A stretch of 64,000 bases of DNA from Streptomyces sp. NBC_01591 (GTDB lineage Bacteria > Actinomycetota > Actinomycetes > Streptomycetales > Streptomycetaceae), in the NCBI RefSeq assembly GCF_035918155.1, contig NZ_CP109327.1:4340001-4404000 (forward strand). Direction: 5' to 3'. Below are positions 1 through 8,836 of this stretch, piece by piece; the stretch's first letter is position 1, and the number at the start of each line of letters is the position of its first letter. The position numbers and the translations under genes are program-made. Below the pieces are notes generated by a model. It did not search any database. It had not been told where the DNA came from and saw only the letters and a program-made list of their open reading frames with translations.

Positions 1-2839
1 CGCCCTCCGGATAGCCCGGCGCGACGCGATGCGGTACAAGGGCCGCAGCGCACTGGTGGTCGCGATGATCGCCGTACCGGTGGTCGGCGTCACCGCCCTC
101 GACGTGACGTACCGCAGCGTGTCACCGACCACGGCCGAGCAGCTGACGGCCGAAATGGGCTCCGCCGACGCCCTCTTCAGCGACCAGCGGATCGGCCCGA
201 TCGAGCAGCTGCCCGACGGGGACAACTACGAACTGGTCGACGAGAACGCACCGGTGGACGAGAACGCCCCGCCGATCGACATCAGCACCACGTTCCCCAA
301 GGGTTCGCGGGCGATCAGCATCCAGTCCGTCCCGGCGAGCATCACCACCGGGTACGGCATCTCCGACACCGACATCCACGAGTTCCGGACATCGGACGAG
401 CTGGCCCGCGGCAAGATCGAGCTCGTACGCGGTGAATTCCCGCACGGCAAGGACGAGCTGGCCGCCACCGAACCGTTCCTGAAGTCGACCGGCCTGCACG
501 TCGGCTCGGTCACCACCGTGCGCAACTTCGGCAAGAAGTACACGATCACCGGTGTCGTCGAGGAGCCCGACTCGCTCAACACCAAGGCGCTGTACGCCGA
601 CCCGGGGGCGGTCATCGCCCCGTGGCAGGCCAGGTCCGACCACGACAAGAAGGTGGTGCCGCCGAACACCCGCTCCAAGGACTGGCTGGTCAAGGGCCCC
701 GAAGGGGTGGGGGTCACCTGGCCGGACGTCATGGCGGCCAATAAGTCCGGCGTCGTCGTCAAGTCCCGGCAGGTCGTCCTCGACCCGCCGCCGGACTCCG
801 AGGTCCCGCTGGCCAGGAAGGGCGGCGAGCAGTACCAGGACTACTCCGAGGGGGAGCCGAGCGCACCGCTCATCACCGTGATCGCCATGGCGGTCCTGGA
901 GATCGTGCTGCTCGCCGGACCGGCCTTCGCGGTCGGTGCGCGCCGCTCGCGCCGCCAGCTCGGTCTGCTCGGCACCTGTGGCGGGGACCGACGCCATGTC
1001 CGGGCCGTGGTGCTCGGCGGTGGTCTGGTGCTCGGCGGCATCGGAGCCGTGACCGGTGTGGTGGTCGGGCTGGCGGCCACCGCGGTCTTCCGCCCGGTGA
1101 TCGAGGCGTGGGCCGGGCAGCGCTTCGGCTCTCTCACCCTGAACCCGGTGGAGATGCTGCTCATCGCGGTGATCGGCCTGGTCACCGGTCTCCTCGCGGC
1201 GTTCGCCCCGGCGATCGTGGCGAGCCGGCAGTCCGTGCTGGAGTCGCTCACCGGACGACGCGGCGTCCGCCGTTCCTCCCGGGTGATGCCCGTCCTGGGC
1301 GGCTGCGTACTGACCGTCGGATGCGCCGTCGCCATCTACGGCGGCACCAGCGGGGACTCGTCGCTGGTCGCCGGCGGCTCGGTGGCCGCCGAGCTCGGGC
1401 TGCTCGCCTGCATCCCGGTGATCGTCGGCTTCCTCGGCCGGCTCGGCCGCAGGCTGCCGCTCTCCCCCCGGCTGGCGCTGCGCGACGCGGCCCGCAACCG
1501 TGGCCGTACCGCCCCCGCGGTCGCGGCCGTGATGGCGGCCGTCGCCGGATCGGTCGCCATCGCCACGTACATGTCCAGCGCCAAGGCCGAGTCCGAATTC
1601 GACTACACGCCCTCCCAGACCCAGGGAACCCTGGTCCTCTCCGCCTTCGCCTTCTCCTCCTCCGGCCCCAATGCCTTCACCCAGCTCCCGCAGGCACGGG
1701 CCGCCGTCGAACGGAACATGGCCGTCACCGGCGGGCACGCCGACTTCCGACGGGTCTGGGCGGGCAGCGACTGCGACGTCTACGGCACCGAGGAGAACCA
1801 CTGCGGCTCGCTCGAACTGGTCAAGCCCGCCGGCAAGGACCGCGTCTGCCCGCTCACCGGCAAGGGCGCCAAGGAACTCGCCGCGCGGCTCTCCGCCGAC
1901 GAGCACAAGAAGCTGATGCGTTCCCCCGCCTGCCTCGCGGGCACCATGGCGTCGGGCCTCTTCAGTTCCGGTGAGAGCGGCATCGTCGTGGCGGACGAGG
2001 CCATGCTCGGCACCTATGTGAAGCTCGACGACCCCGCGGCCGCCGAGGCACTGGCGGCGGGCACACCGGTACTGCTCAACGAGGTGTACGCGAAGAACGG
2101 CGAGACCACCATCAAGGCGGTCCACCGCTACAGCGAGAAGGACAAGCAGAACCGGAAGCTGCACCCCGGCAAGGCACGGACCACCACGGACCGGCTGAAG
2201 GTGTACATGGCACCCGCGAAGTACGCCGCCACCCCCGGGATCACCATGATCCTCCCGCGGCGGACCGCGGAACGGCTCGGCCTGCACACCGCGGAGAGCG
2301 GCAGCGTGTACGCCGTCGCGCACACACCGACGGAGGCCGAACAGCAGCAGACCTACGGCGCGCTCGCGCAGGCCGGCGATGGCGTCGTGGTGCAGTCCGA
2401 GTCCGGCCCCGACGGAGGCGTGGACGCCATGCTGCTGATCCTGACACTGTTCGCCGGAATGGTGACGCTGGGCGCCGCCGCGATCACCACGGGCCTCGCC
2501 AAGGCGGACGCGGAGGCCGATCTCAACACCCTGAGCGCGGTGGGTGCACCCCCGAGCGTGCGGCGGAAGCTGTCCGGCTTCCAGTGCGTGGTGGTGGCAC
2601 TCACGGGTGTGGTCCTCGGCACGCTGGCGGGACTGGTGCCCGCGGTGGCGCTGCGGCTGGTCGATCTGCGCCTGGCGCTGCAGGCGATGCGGCTGGAGCC
2701 CACGGAGTCCGCGTACACGCCGATCGCGCTGCCCTGGGCCACCCTCGGCCTGCTCGTGGTGGGCGTACCGGTGCTGGCCGGTCTGCTCGCGGCGGCACTC
2801 ACCCGCTCACGCCTCGCGCTGGCACGGAGGGCCGGGTGA
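1..2839 (+). CDS. FtsX-type ABC transporter permease, 5' end outside window
   Basis: Integral-membrane subunit of a MacB/LolCDE-like ABC transporter. The first in-window ATG is at 29, but the frame is open to the window edge and reads ALRIARRDAMRYKGRSALVV, typical of the start of a second FtsX half, so the gene begins upstream. About ten hydrophobic segments are visible: one near residue 10 from the ATG, then clusters at roughly 280-515 and 800-925. Two large extracytoplasmic loops (about 30-275 and 520-800) separate them, the usual duplicated FtsX plan. The partner ATPase is not in the window and probably lies upstream. The substrate cannot be read from sequence. A strong hairpin follows the stop codon. 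Confidence 0.85.
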   Translation, partial: ALRIARRDAMRYKGRSALVVAMIAVPVVGVTALDVTYRSVSPTTAEQLTAEMGSADALFSDQRIGPIEQLPDGDNYELVDENAPVDENAPPIDISTTFPKGSRAISIQSVPASITTGYGISDTDIHEFRTSDELARGKIELVRGEFPHGKDELAATEPFLKSTGLHVGSVTTVRNFGKKYTITGVVEEPDSLNTKALYADPGAVIAPWQARSDHDKKVVPPNTRSKDWLVKGPEGVGVTWPDVMAANKSGVVVKSRQVVLDPPPDSEVPLARKGGEQYQDYSEGEPSAPLITVIAMAVLEIVLLAGPAFAVGARRSRRQLGLLGTCGGDRRHVRAVVLGGGLVLGGIGAVTGVVVGLAATAVFRPVIEAWAGQRFGSLTLNPVEMLLIAVIGLVTGLLAAFAPAIVASRQSVLESLTGRRGVRRSSRVMPVLGGCVLTVGCAVAIYGGTSGDSSLVAGGSVAAELGLLACIPVIVGFLGRLGRRLPLSPRLALRDAARNRGRTAPAVAAVMAAVAGSVAIATYMSSAKAESEFDYTPSQTQGTLVLSAFAFSSSGPNAFTQLPQARAAVERNMAVTGGHADFRRVWAGSDCDVYGTEENHCGSLELVKPAGKDRVCPLTGKGAKELAARLSADEHKKLMRSPACLAGTMASGLFSSGESGIVVADEAMLGTYVKLDDPAAAEALAAGTPVLLNEVYAKNGETTIKAVHRYSEKDKQNRKLHPGKARTTTDRLKVYMAPAKYAATPGITMILPRRTAERLGLHTAESGSVYAVAHTPTEAEQQQTYGALAQAGDGVVVQSESGPDGGVDAMLLILTLFAGMVTLGAAAITTGLAKADAEADLNTLSAVGAPPSVRRKLSGFQCVVVALTGVVLGTLAGLVPAVALRLVDLRLALQAMRLEPTESAYTPIALPWATLGLLVVGVPVLAGLLAAALTRSRLALARRAG

Positions 2840-2906
2840 CGGCGGGGACGGTGCGGTCGGTGTGGTTGGTGCAGCCGGCGCGGTCGGTGGGCTGACCGGC
2901 TGCCTT

Positions 2907-2948
2907 GGTGCCCCCGTAAACGGTGGATCAACCGTTTGCGGGGGCACC
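2907..2948 (+). terminator. Long hairpin between permease and bpa
   Basis: The 18-base arms 2907-2924 and 2931-2948 are complementary with one G-U pair and a 6-base loop. It lies 68 bases after the permease stop and 38 bases before the bpa start. There is no long T run, which is common for Streptomyces terminators. It could also act in the bpa leader. Confidence 0.65.
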
Positions 2949-2985
2949 ACAGTGTCGTACGGCAGCTGTGCGAGACAATGGCGCC

Positions 2986-3534
2986 ATGGAGATGCCGAGG
3001 AATGAACGGTCGCAGGAGCACCCCCAAGTCCTCGTAGTGGGGCAGGACGGCATGGCGATCGGCGGCGGTGGCACTGACGAAGAATCGCGTGAGGTCCCGG
3101 TGACGGAGATGGTCGAACAGCCCGCGAAGGTCATGCGCATCGGCAGCATGATCAAGCAGCTCCTGGAGGAGGTCAGGGCGGCTCCTCTCGACGAGGCGAG
3201 CCGGGTCAGGCTCAAGGAGATCCACGCCAGCTCGGTGAAGGAGCTGGAGGACGGCCTCGCGCCGGAGCTGGTGGAGGAGCTGGAGCGGCTCTCTCTGCCG
3301 TTCACCGAGGAGTCGGTGCCCTCCGAGGCGGAACTCCGGATTGCCCAGGCACAGCTGGTGGGCTGGCTGGAGGGCCTGTTCCACGGCATCCAGACGGCAC
3401 TGTTCGCCCAGCAGATGGCGGCTCGGGCCCAGTTGGAACAGATGCGCCGCGCCCTTCCGCCGGGCAGCGCCCACGAGGAAGAGGACGGCAGCGGGGACCC
3501 GCACGGGGCCATCCGGTCGGGACCGTACCTCTAG
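2986..3534 (+). CDS. bpa: Bacterial proteasome activator Bpa (DUF2587 family)
   Basis: ATP-independent ring-forming activator of the 20S proteasome in actinobacteria, 182 aa. The central region (about residues 35-160) is helical and acidic, with KVMRIGSMIKQLLEEVRAAP and VGWLEGLFHGIQTALFAQQM, matching the four-helix-bundle family. The C-terminus ends GPYL, resembling the GQYL tail of the mycobacterial protein that docks into the proteasome alpha ring. I chose the ATG at 2986 (MEMPRNERS). The open frame extends to 2923, but that part lies in the hairpin and does not look like family sequence. It stands alone, followed by a terminator. Confidence 0.88.
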   Translation: MEMPRNERSQEHPQVLVVGQDGMAIGGGGTDEESREVPVTEMVEQPAKVMRIGSMIKQLLEEVRAAPLDEASRVRLKEIHASSVKELEDGLAPELVEELERLSLPFTEESVPSEAELRIAQAQLVGWLEGLFHGIQTALFAQQMAARAQLEQMRRALPPGSAHEEEDGSGDPHGAIRSGPYL

Positions 3535-3595
3535 TCGCTCCGTCCCCGTACCTCCGAGATCCCTGGCCCGTACGCCCTGACAGAGAGCGACACCG

Positions 3596-3638
3596 AGGCC
3601 CGGCACACATGGTCGACGACCTGCGCGCCGGGCCTTTT
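3596..3638 (+). terminator. Rho-independent terminator of bpa
   Basis: Arms AGGCCCGGC (3596-3604) and GCCGGGCCT (3627-3635) are followed by TTT, 62 bases after the bpa stop. Confidence 0.7.
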
Positions 3639-3689
3639 CGCGTGCTGTGGGGGGCGAGGAGCGGGACGGGGCGGGCCGGGGAAGGGGCA

Positions 3690-3816
3690 GGAGCCTGGCC
3701 GGGGCCGGGGCCTGGGCCTGGGCCGGGGCCTGGGCCTGGGCCGGGGCCTGGGCCGGGGCCGGGGCCGGGGGCCGGGGCCGGGGCCGGGGCCGGGGGCCGG
3801 GGGCCGGGGCCGGGCG
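3690..3816. repeat. G-rich minisatellite (GGGCCT/GGGGCC units)
   Basis: Irregular tandem array of GGGCCTGGGCCG and GGGGCC units, with well over fifteen runs of three or more Gs on the plus strand. Open frames through it (Gly/Pro or Gly/Ala repeats) are composition artefacts. It ends at the stop codon of the quinone oxidoreductase gene, so the minus-strand transcript would carry a C-rich 3' tail and the plus strand could fold into G-quadruplexes. Confidence 0.8.
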
Positions 3817-4803
3817 TCAGCCCGCAGGGGCCTGCAGCAGCACCTTCCCGATGTGCGCGCTGGACTCCAGCACCCGGTGAGCCTCGGCGGCGTCCGGCAT
3901 CGGCACCGTACGGTCCACGATCGGCCGCACGACCCCGTCCGCGATCAGCGGCCAGACGTGCTCGCGCACGGCGGCGACGATAGCGGCCTTCTCGGCAAGC
4001 GGGCGGCCGCGCAGCGAGGTCGCGGTGATGGCGGCCCGCTTGTTCAGCAGGGCGCTCAGATTCAGCTCGCCCTTGACGCCACCCTGAAGGCCGATGATGG
4101 CCAGTCGGCCATTGACGGCGAGCGCCTTCACATTCCGGTCCAGGTACTTCGCGCCGACGATGTCGAGAATGACATCCGCACCGGCCCCGTCGGTCGCCTT
4201 GCGCAGTTCCTCGACGAAGTCCTGCTCCCGGTAGTCGATCAGGATGTCGGCCCCGAGTTCCGCGCAGCGCGCCAGCTTCTCCGGTCCCCCGGCGGTGACC
4301 GCGACCCGCGCGCCCACGGCCTTGGCGAGCTGGATCGCCATCGTGCCGATGCCGCTGGACCCGCCGTGCACCAACAGCGTCTCACCGGGGCGCAGATGGG
4401 CCACCATGAAGACGTTGGACCAGACCGTGGCCGTCACCTCGGGCAGCGCCGCGGCCAGAGCCGGATCGACGCCGTCCGGCACGGGCAGCAGCTGCCCGGC
4501 GGGCACGGCGACCTTCTCCGCGTATCCGCCGCCCGCGAGCAGCGCACACACCTCGTCGCCGACCGACCAGCCGGTGACACCGGGCCCGATCGCCGAGATA
4601 CGGCCCGAGCATTCGAGGCCGGGGTAGGGGGACGCGCCGGGCGGCGGGTTGTAGAACCCCTGCCGCTGCAGCACATCGGCGCGATTGACCGCGCTGGACA
4701 CGACATCGACGAGGACCTCGCCCTCGCCGGCTACCGGATCGGGCACCTCGGCCCAGACGAGTGCCTCGGGGCCGCCGGGTTCAGGGATCGTGATCGCATA
4801 CAT
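3817..4803 (-). CDS. NAD(P)H:quinone oxidoreductase, zinc-independent MDR family
   Basis: Medium-chain dehydrogenase/reductase of the QOR/PIG3 type, 328 aa. It should reduce quinones with NADPH as a soluble cytoplasmic enzyme. The start MYAITIPEPGGPEAL is diagnostic; I chose the ATG at 4803 over an upstream one at 4839 because family similarity begins there. The N-terminal GroES-like domain covers about residues 1-120. A Rossmann domain follows with VHGGSSGIGTMAIQLAKAVGA, the usual nucleotide-binding loop. Zinc-binding cysteines are absent, as in quinone reductases. It lies downstream of the potassium-channel gene on the same strand but 80 bases away, so it may have its own promoter. Confidence 0.85.
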   Translation of the reverse strand: MYAITIPEPGGPEALVWAEVPDPVAGEGEVLVDVVSSAVNRADVLQRQGFYNPPPGASPYPGLECSGRISAIGPGVTGWSVGDEVCALLAGGGYAEKVAVPAGQLLPVPDGVDPALAAALPEVTATVWSNVFMVAHLRPGETLLVHGGSSGIGTMAIQLAKAVGARVAVTAGGPEKLARCAELGADILIDYREQDFVEELRKATDGAGADVILDIVGAKYLDRNVKALAVNGRLAIIGLQGGVKGELNLSALLNKRAAITATSLRGRPLAEKAAIVAAVREHVWPLIADGVVRPIVDRTVPMPDAAEAHRVLESSAHIGKVLLQAPAG

Positions 4804-4883
4804 GGCGGCGAGGCTACTCCGTAGCAGGTGAAGGACCACGAAGGGCGCCGCGCGGGTGGGGTGGGGCAGGCGCTCCGACGGGA

Positions 4884-5987
4884 TCAGTCGCGCAGGCGCG
4901 GTGTGCCCGTGGACGGACTGTCCAGCGGCGATTCGTTCGAGGCACGCACAATGGTGATCAAACGGTCCATCAACTGCAGCGGGCTGGCCGCCGGATCGTC
5001 GTAACCCAGCAGCCGATGTCCCCGCAACACGCTGACCACGAGGTCATCGGTCTCCCGGACGCTCTTGCCCACCTCGGCCTTTATCACCGGCCGTTCGACG
5101 AGATCGAGTCCACTGCCCTGCTGGATCAGGTCCTCCATCACCGTGCCCGCGCTCGGGCTGAGGACCGAGAGGCCCAGCAGCCGGCCCGCCGCACTGGCGC
5201 TGGTGATCACCGCGTCGGCACCGGACTGCCGGAGCAACGGGGCGTTCTCCTCCTCGCGCACCGCTGCGACGATCTTCGCGCCGCGGTTGAGCTGCCGCGC
5301 CGTCAGGGCCACCAGCACCGCCGTGTCGTCACGCTGGGTGGCGATGATGATCTGACGCGCCTTCTGGAGCTCGGCCCGCAACAGCACCTCGCTGCGCGTC
5401 GCATCGCCGACCACACCGACGAACCCCTCGGCGTTGGCGATCTCGATCACCTTGGTCGCCGGGTCGACGATGACGATCTGTTCCTTCTTCAGACCGGTGG
5501 CACACAGGGTCTGGATGGCCGAACGGCCCTTCGTCCCGAAGCCGACGACAACGGTGTGATCACGCAAGTTGGTTCTCCAACGCTTCAGCCGAAAGTCCTC
5601 CCGGGTCCGTTCCGTAAGGACCTCGAGAGTGGTGCCGACCAGGATGATCAGGAAGAGCACCCGCAGTGGTGTCACAAGCACCACATTGATGAGCCGGGCG
5701 GAGTCCCCGTACGGGGTGATGTCGCCGTAGCCGGTGGTGGAGAGCGTGACCGTCGCGTAGTACACCGCGTCCAGGAGATCGACCTGGTCATCGGCGGCGT
5801 CGTGATATCCGCCACGGTCCATCCAGACGATCAACACCGTTGCGGCAAGCACCAGAAGCGCCATCATCAGCCGCTTGGCGACCTGCCGCGCCGGTCTGTC
5901 GACAACCCTGCGCGGGAGCAGCACCCGCGTGGGCAGGACATGCTCGTCGGCGCGCCTGGCCATCGCATCGTGGCCGGGAAGTTTCAC
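4884..5987 (-). CDS. Potassium channel with TrkA-N (RCK) domain
   Basis: Two-helix potassium channel fused to a cytoplasmic regulator domain, 367 aa. The first membrane helix is MMALLVLAATVLIVW. The pore carries TTGYGD, the canonical K+ selectivity filter, and LRVLFLIILVGTTLEVL is the second helix. VVVGFGTKGRSAIQ begins the RCK Rossmann fold, and a TrkA-C-like end follows. The preferred start is the GTG at 5987, which overlaps the moeA stop as GTGA, implying translational coupling. An ATG at 5963 is the alternative. This start region is itself a parS site. Why a K+ channel is coupled to molybdenum-cofactor genes is unclear; the coupling may be purely positional. Confidence 0.85.
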   Translation of the reverse strand: MKLPGHDAMARRADEHVLPTRVLLPRRVVDRPARQVAKRLMMALLVLAATVLIVWMDRGGYHDAADDQVDLLDAVYYATVTLSTTGYGDITPYGDSARLINVVLVTPLRVLFLIILVGTTLEVLTERTREDFRLKRWRTNLRDHTVVVGFGTKGRSAIQTLCATGLKKEQIVIVDPATKVIEIANAEGFVGVVGDATRSEVLLRAELQKARQIIIATQRDDTAVLVALTARQLNRGAKIVAAVREEENAPLLRQSGADAVITSASAAGRLLGLSVLSPSAGTVMEDLIQQGSGLDLVERPVIKAEVGKSVRETDDLVVSVLRGHRLLGYDDPAASPLQLMDRLITIVRASNESPLDSPSTGTPRLRD

Positions 5988-5994
5988 GTGAAAC
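5981..5994. other. parS: parS centromere-like site (perfect palindrome)
   Basis: GTTTCACGTGAAAC is the exact 14-bp ParB-binding consensus known from Streptomyces and Bacillus. It contains the TGA stop of moeA and the presumed GTG start of the channel gene, so selection acts on it both as coding and as a partition site. Confidence 0.93.
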
Positions 5995-7873
5995 ACCCTT
6001 CCGTCCACGGCATCGCCGAGGCCCACGGTAGATCGAGGATCTCCACCTCGGTGCCGGACCGTACCCCGCCCGGCGGTACGACGGCCAGCCCGTCGGCGGC
6101 AGCGATCCCACGAAGCATCGCCGGACCGTTGTAATGCAGCGGTACGACGTGCTCGGTACCGCTCCCGGTTCCCGCGCCGCCGTCGTACCCGCTGCCCGGC
6201 CTGTCGGCGGTGCTGCCCGCCCGGTGGACGATGGGCACCAGACGGGTGTCATGCGGGTGTCCGTGCACCTCGTCGCGTACGACGGCCCGGTACGGCGCCT
6301 CCGGCTCCCGGCCCGCCAGCCCGCGGAGCAGGGGCTCGGCGAGTGTGAGGAGCCCGGAGACGGCGGCCAGGGGATTGCCCGGCAGCCCGACGAGATACGG
6401 GCCCTCGTCCCGCGCCCCAGTCCGCGCCTCGTCCCGGCTCGCCGATGCACCCGCCGCTGAGTCCTCCTTCTTGAGCCGGGCCAGCAGCATCGGGTGGCCG
6501 GGTCGGACAGCGACTCCGTCGACGAGCAGCTCGGCCCCGATCTCGGCAAGGACCGGGTGGACGTGGTCGACGGGGCCCGCAGCCGTGCCACCGGTGGTGA
6601 TGACCAGATCGGCGTCGGATGTGGTGAGGGCTCGCCGCAGGGCCGCCGCGTCGTCGCCGAGCCGCTGCGGGGCTGAAACCTCGGCGCCCAGCGCGCGCAA
6701 CCAGGGGCCGATCATCGGGCCGAGCGCGTCACGGATCAGCCCGTCGTGCGGCAGACCGCTGGTCAGCAGTTCGTCACCGAGAACGAGGACGTCGACGCGA
6801 GGGCGAGGCACCACGACAAGCGCGTCGTACCCGGCCGCGGCGGCCAGGCCGAGAACGGCGGGCGTCACCAGCGCTCCGGCGGGCATGAGCTGATCGCCGA
6901 CCCGGCATTCCTGGCCACGGGGCCTGACGTCCTGTCCGGGCAGCACCTGATGCTTCGCATGGAGCAGCCCCTTGGCCTCGTCCACGCGAGCGTGTTCGCT
7001 GCGGATCACGGCGTTGGCATCCGCCGGAATGCGGGCGCCGGTGGCGATCCGTACAGCATCTCCGTCGGGAAGCGTGGCGGGGGCGCTCTGCCCGGCGAGG
7101 ATGCCCAGATCCCGGCTTGAGCCTCCATCGGCCCTCTCGTCGGCCCCGGCTCCGGCCCCGGCCCCGGAGACCTCACGGATGTTCCACGGCCCCGGTCCGG
7201 AGACGACCCAGCCGTCCATGGCAGAGGTGTCGAAGGGCGGCAGATCGGTGAGCGCGACGAGCGGCTCGGCGAGTACGTGTCCGAGCGCCTGGCCGAGGGG
7301 AAGTCGGCCGGATCGGATCGCAACGGCACGCCCGGACCGAGCAGCGAGCCCGCGCGCCTCCGGCCAGGAGACCGTGTGTCCGTGCCTGTGCCGGTCCTGC
7401 CCGGGGGCCGCTCCGGCGCCCCGGTCCGCGGGCAGCGAACGGGGTGCTGCCGCAGGTTCATCCGCGCGTTCGTCCGCGGGTTCATCCTCGTAGCGGGGCC
7501 GGCCCGCGGAGTGAGGCCGATCCGTGGGGTGGGGCCGACCCGCGGGGTGAGGCTCACCGGACGACTGGCTCCCGACCAGAGCGAGGGCCTGCTCAACGGC
7601 CCGGTCCTCCTCGGCCGCCCGCACCTCTTCCGGAGTCAGGCACCACTCCCCGCTCCGAGGACGGTCACTCTCCGAGGACAAGCCGCCGACCGAAGACACG
7701 GCATCGGCCGACACCGGACGGTCACGCGCCGCACGCCCGACACCCGCCGCACGTCCGAGGCCTGCCGCAGGCCCGACACCCGTCGAAGGCCCCACGCCCG
7801 TCAAGAACCCGGCGCCCAACGGGGCGACACCCGCAGCCGGAGGCCGATCGTCCCCGTCGTTGCGGGCGGTCAT
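5984..7873 (-). CDS. moeA: Molybdopterin molybdenumtransferase MoeA with long N-terminal extension
   Basis: Inserts molybdate into adenylyl-molybdopterin in the last step of Moco synthesis (cytoplasm). The conserved domain begins near residue 165 (HTVSWPEARGLA) with the hallmark LTDLPPFDTSAMDGWV. Later come GLIRDALGPMI, VITTGGTAAGPVDHVHPVL and VGLPGNPLAAVSGLLTLAEPLL. Family members have about 400 residues, and this frame gives 629. The first 160 or so are low-complexity, including repeats of a GRPHPTDRPHS type, and may be partly untranslated if a downstream start is used. The ATG at 7873 overlaps the preceding mobA-like stop as ATGA, which favours the long form. Confidence 0.85.
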   Translation of the reverse strand: MTARNDGDDRPPAAGVAPLGAGFLTGVGPSTGVGPAAGLGRAAGVGRAARDRPVSADAVSSVGGLSSESDRPRSGEWCLTPEEVRAAEEDRAVEQALALVGSQSSGEPHPAGRPHPTDRPHSAGRPRYEDEPADERADEPAAAPRSLPADRGAGAAPGQDRHRHGHTVSWPEARGLAARSGRAVAIRSGRLPLGQALGHVLAEPLVALTDLPPFDTSAMDGWVVSGPGPWNIREVSGAGAGAGADERADGGSSRDLGILAGQSAPATLPDGDAVRIATGARIPADANAVIRSEHARVDEAKGLLHAKHQVLPGQDVRPRGQECRVGDQLMPAGALVTPAVLGLAAAAGYDALVVVPRPRVDVLVLGDELLTSGLPHDGLIRDALGPMIGPWLRALGAEVSAPQRLGDDAAALRRALTTSDADLVITTGGTAAGPVDHVHPVLAEIGAELLVDGVAVRPGHPMLLARLKKEDSAAGASASRDEARTGARDEGPYLVGLPGNPLAAVSGLLTLAEPLLRGLAGREPEAPYRAVVRDEVHGHPHDTRLVPIVHRAGSTADRPGSGYDGGAGTGSGTEHVVPLHYNGPAMLRGIAAADGLAVVPPGGVRSGTEVEILDLPWASAMPWTEGCFT

Positions 7874-8727
7874 TGCGTCTCGTTCTCGTCCGCCCAGCGA
7901 AGGGCGAGCGCGGCAGCCTTCCGGGCGGCCTCGGCCACCGCCGTGGCGCCATCGCCATCGCCGTCACCTTCGCTGCTCGCCTTGGCCGCCGCGTACCCGA
8001 CCAGGAAGGTCGTCAGCGGCGCGGCGGGCCGGGCGACGCCGTGGGCGGCGTCACGGGCGAGATCGAGCAGGACGCCGGTGTCGACATCGAGTTCGATACC
8101 GAGTTCGTTCTTGACTGCGGTGATCCATTCATCCAGCACGGTCCCATGCTCTCTGATACGGGCCCGGGCCGACGCAATGTCCTCCCAGGTGTCGCAGTCG
8201 AAAGAGGCGAGTGGATCGGCCTCCACCCGGGCAAGTTCGAGTTCGTGCGTCAGCAGACGCAAGGGAAGCCCGGACAGACCGCCGTGCTCGGCGGCGAGCA
8301 GCGCGAGCTCACGGCGCAGCGGTTCGGCACCGTAGACGGCGACAAGAGGCTGGTCACGACCCTGCTGGTCGACGCACAGGGCACCGTCCCGCCCGCCTTC
8401 CCCGGCGGCCAGGAGCGCTCCGACAGTGCCCGCTCCGAGGAACGGCAGGTCGGCGGAGAGCACGAGAACCCGTTCCGCCGTGGTCCGCCGAACCCCCGCG
8501 TCGAGCGCGGCCAACGGCCCGCCGCCCTGGGGCTCTTCACACGTCCAGACCACCGGCCGCACGGTGGACCGGCGCCCGCCCACCACCACCGTCGTCGAGG
8601 CGTCGGCACAGGCCGCGAGCACCCGGTCGAGCAGCGCGCGGCCACCGACCCGGATCCCGGGCTTGTCGGCGCCGCCGAGCCGCTTGGCGGCCCCTCCGGC
8701 AAGGACGATGGCGTCATACGCGGTCAT
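7870..8727 (-). CDS. MobA-like nucleotidyltransferase fused to DUF6457-type domain
   Basis: The N-terminal half (about residues 1-185) has the molybdenum cofactor guanylyltransferase signature LAGGAAKRLGGADKP, then LSADLPFLG for metal/NTP binding. The C-terminal half (about 195-285: VLDEWITAVKNELGIELDVDTGVLLDLARD) is the small helical DUF6457-type domain of unknown role seen fused to or beside Moco genes in actinobacteria. It would convert Mo-molybdopterin plus GTP to the guanine dinucleotide cofactor. The stop overlaps the moeA start by four bases, so the two are coupled. The start is the ATG at 8727. Confidence 0.83.
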   Translation of the reverse strand: MTAYDAIVLAGGAAKRLGGADKPGIRVGGRALLDRVLAACADASTTVVVGGRRSTVRPVVWTCEEPQGGGPLAALDAGVRRTTAERVLVLSADLPFLGAGTVGALLAAGEGGRDGALCVDQQGRDQPLVAVYGAEPLRRELALLAAEHGGLSGLPLRLLTHELELARVEADPLASFDCDTWEDIASARARIREHGTVLDEWITAVKNELGIELDVDTGVLLDLARDAAHGVARPAAPLTTFLVGYAAAKASSEGDGDGDGATAVAEAARKAAALALRWADENETQ

Positions 8728-8836
8728 GCATCCGAGTATGCGGGCCGCGGGCTCCCACTGATCCTCCAGGTCGGCAATCGAGCCGATGAGCTGGATCGAG
8801 CGGCAAGAGGAAACGGGAGCCCACGGCTGCTTTCGC

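Noticed and set aside
122..2323. 733-codon minus-strand frame opposite the ABC permease
   Set aside because: Same shadow effect; composition only.
3609..3983. Gly/Pro and Gly/Ala repeat proteins over the G-rich array
   Set aside because: Any frame through the repeat is open; there is no ribosome-binding site and the frames run into the antisense of the oxidoreductase gene.
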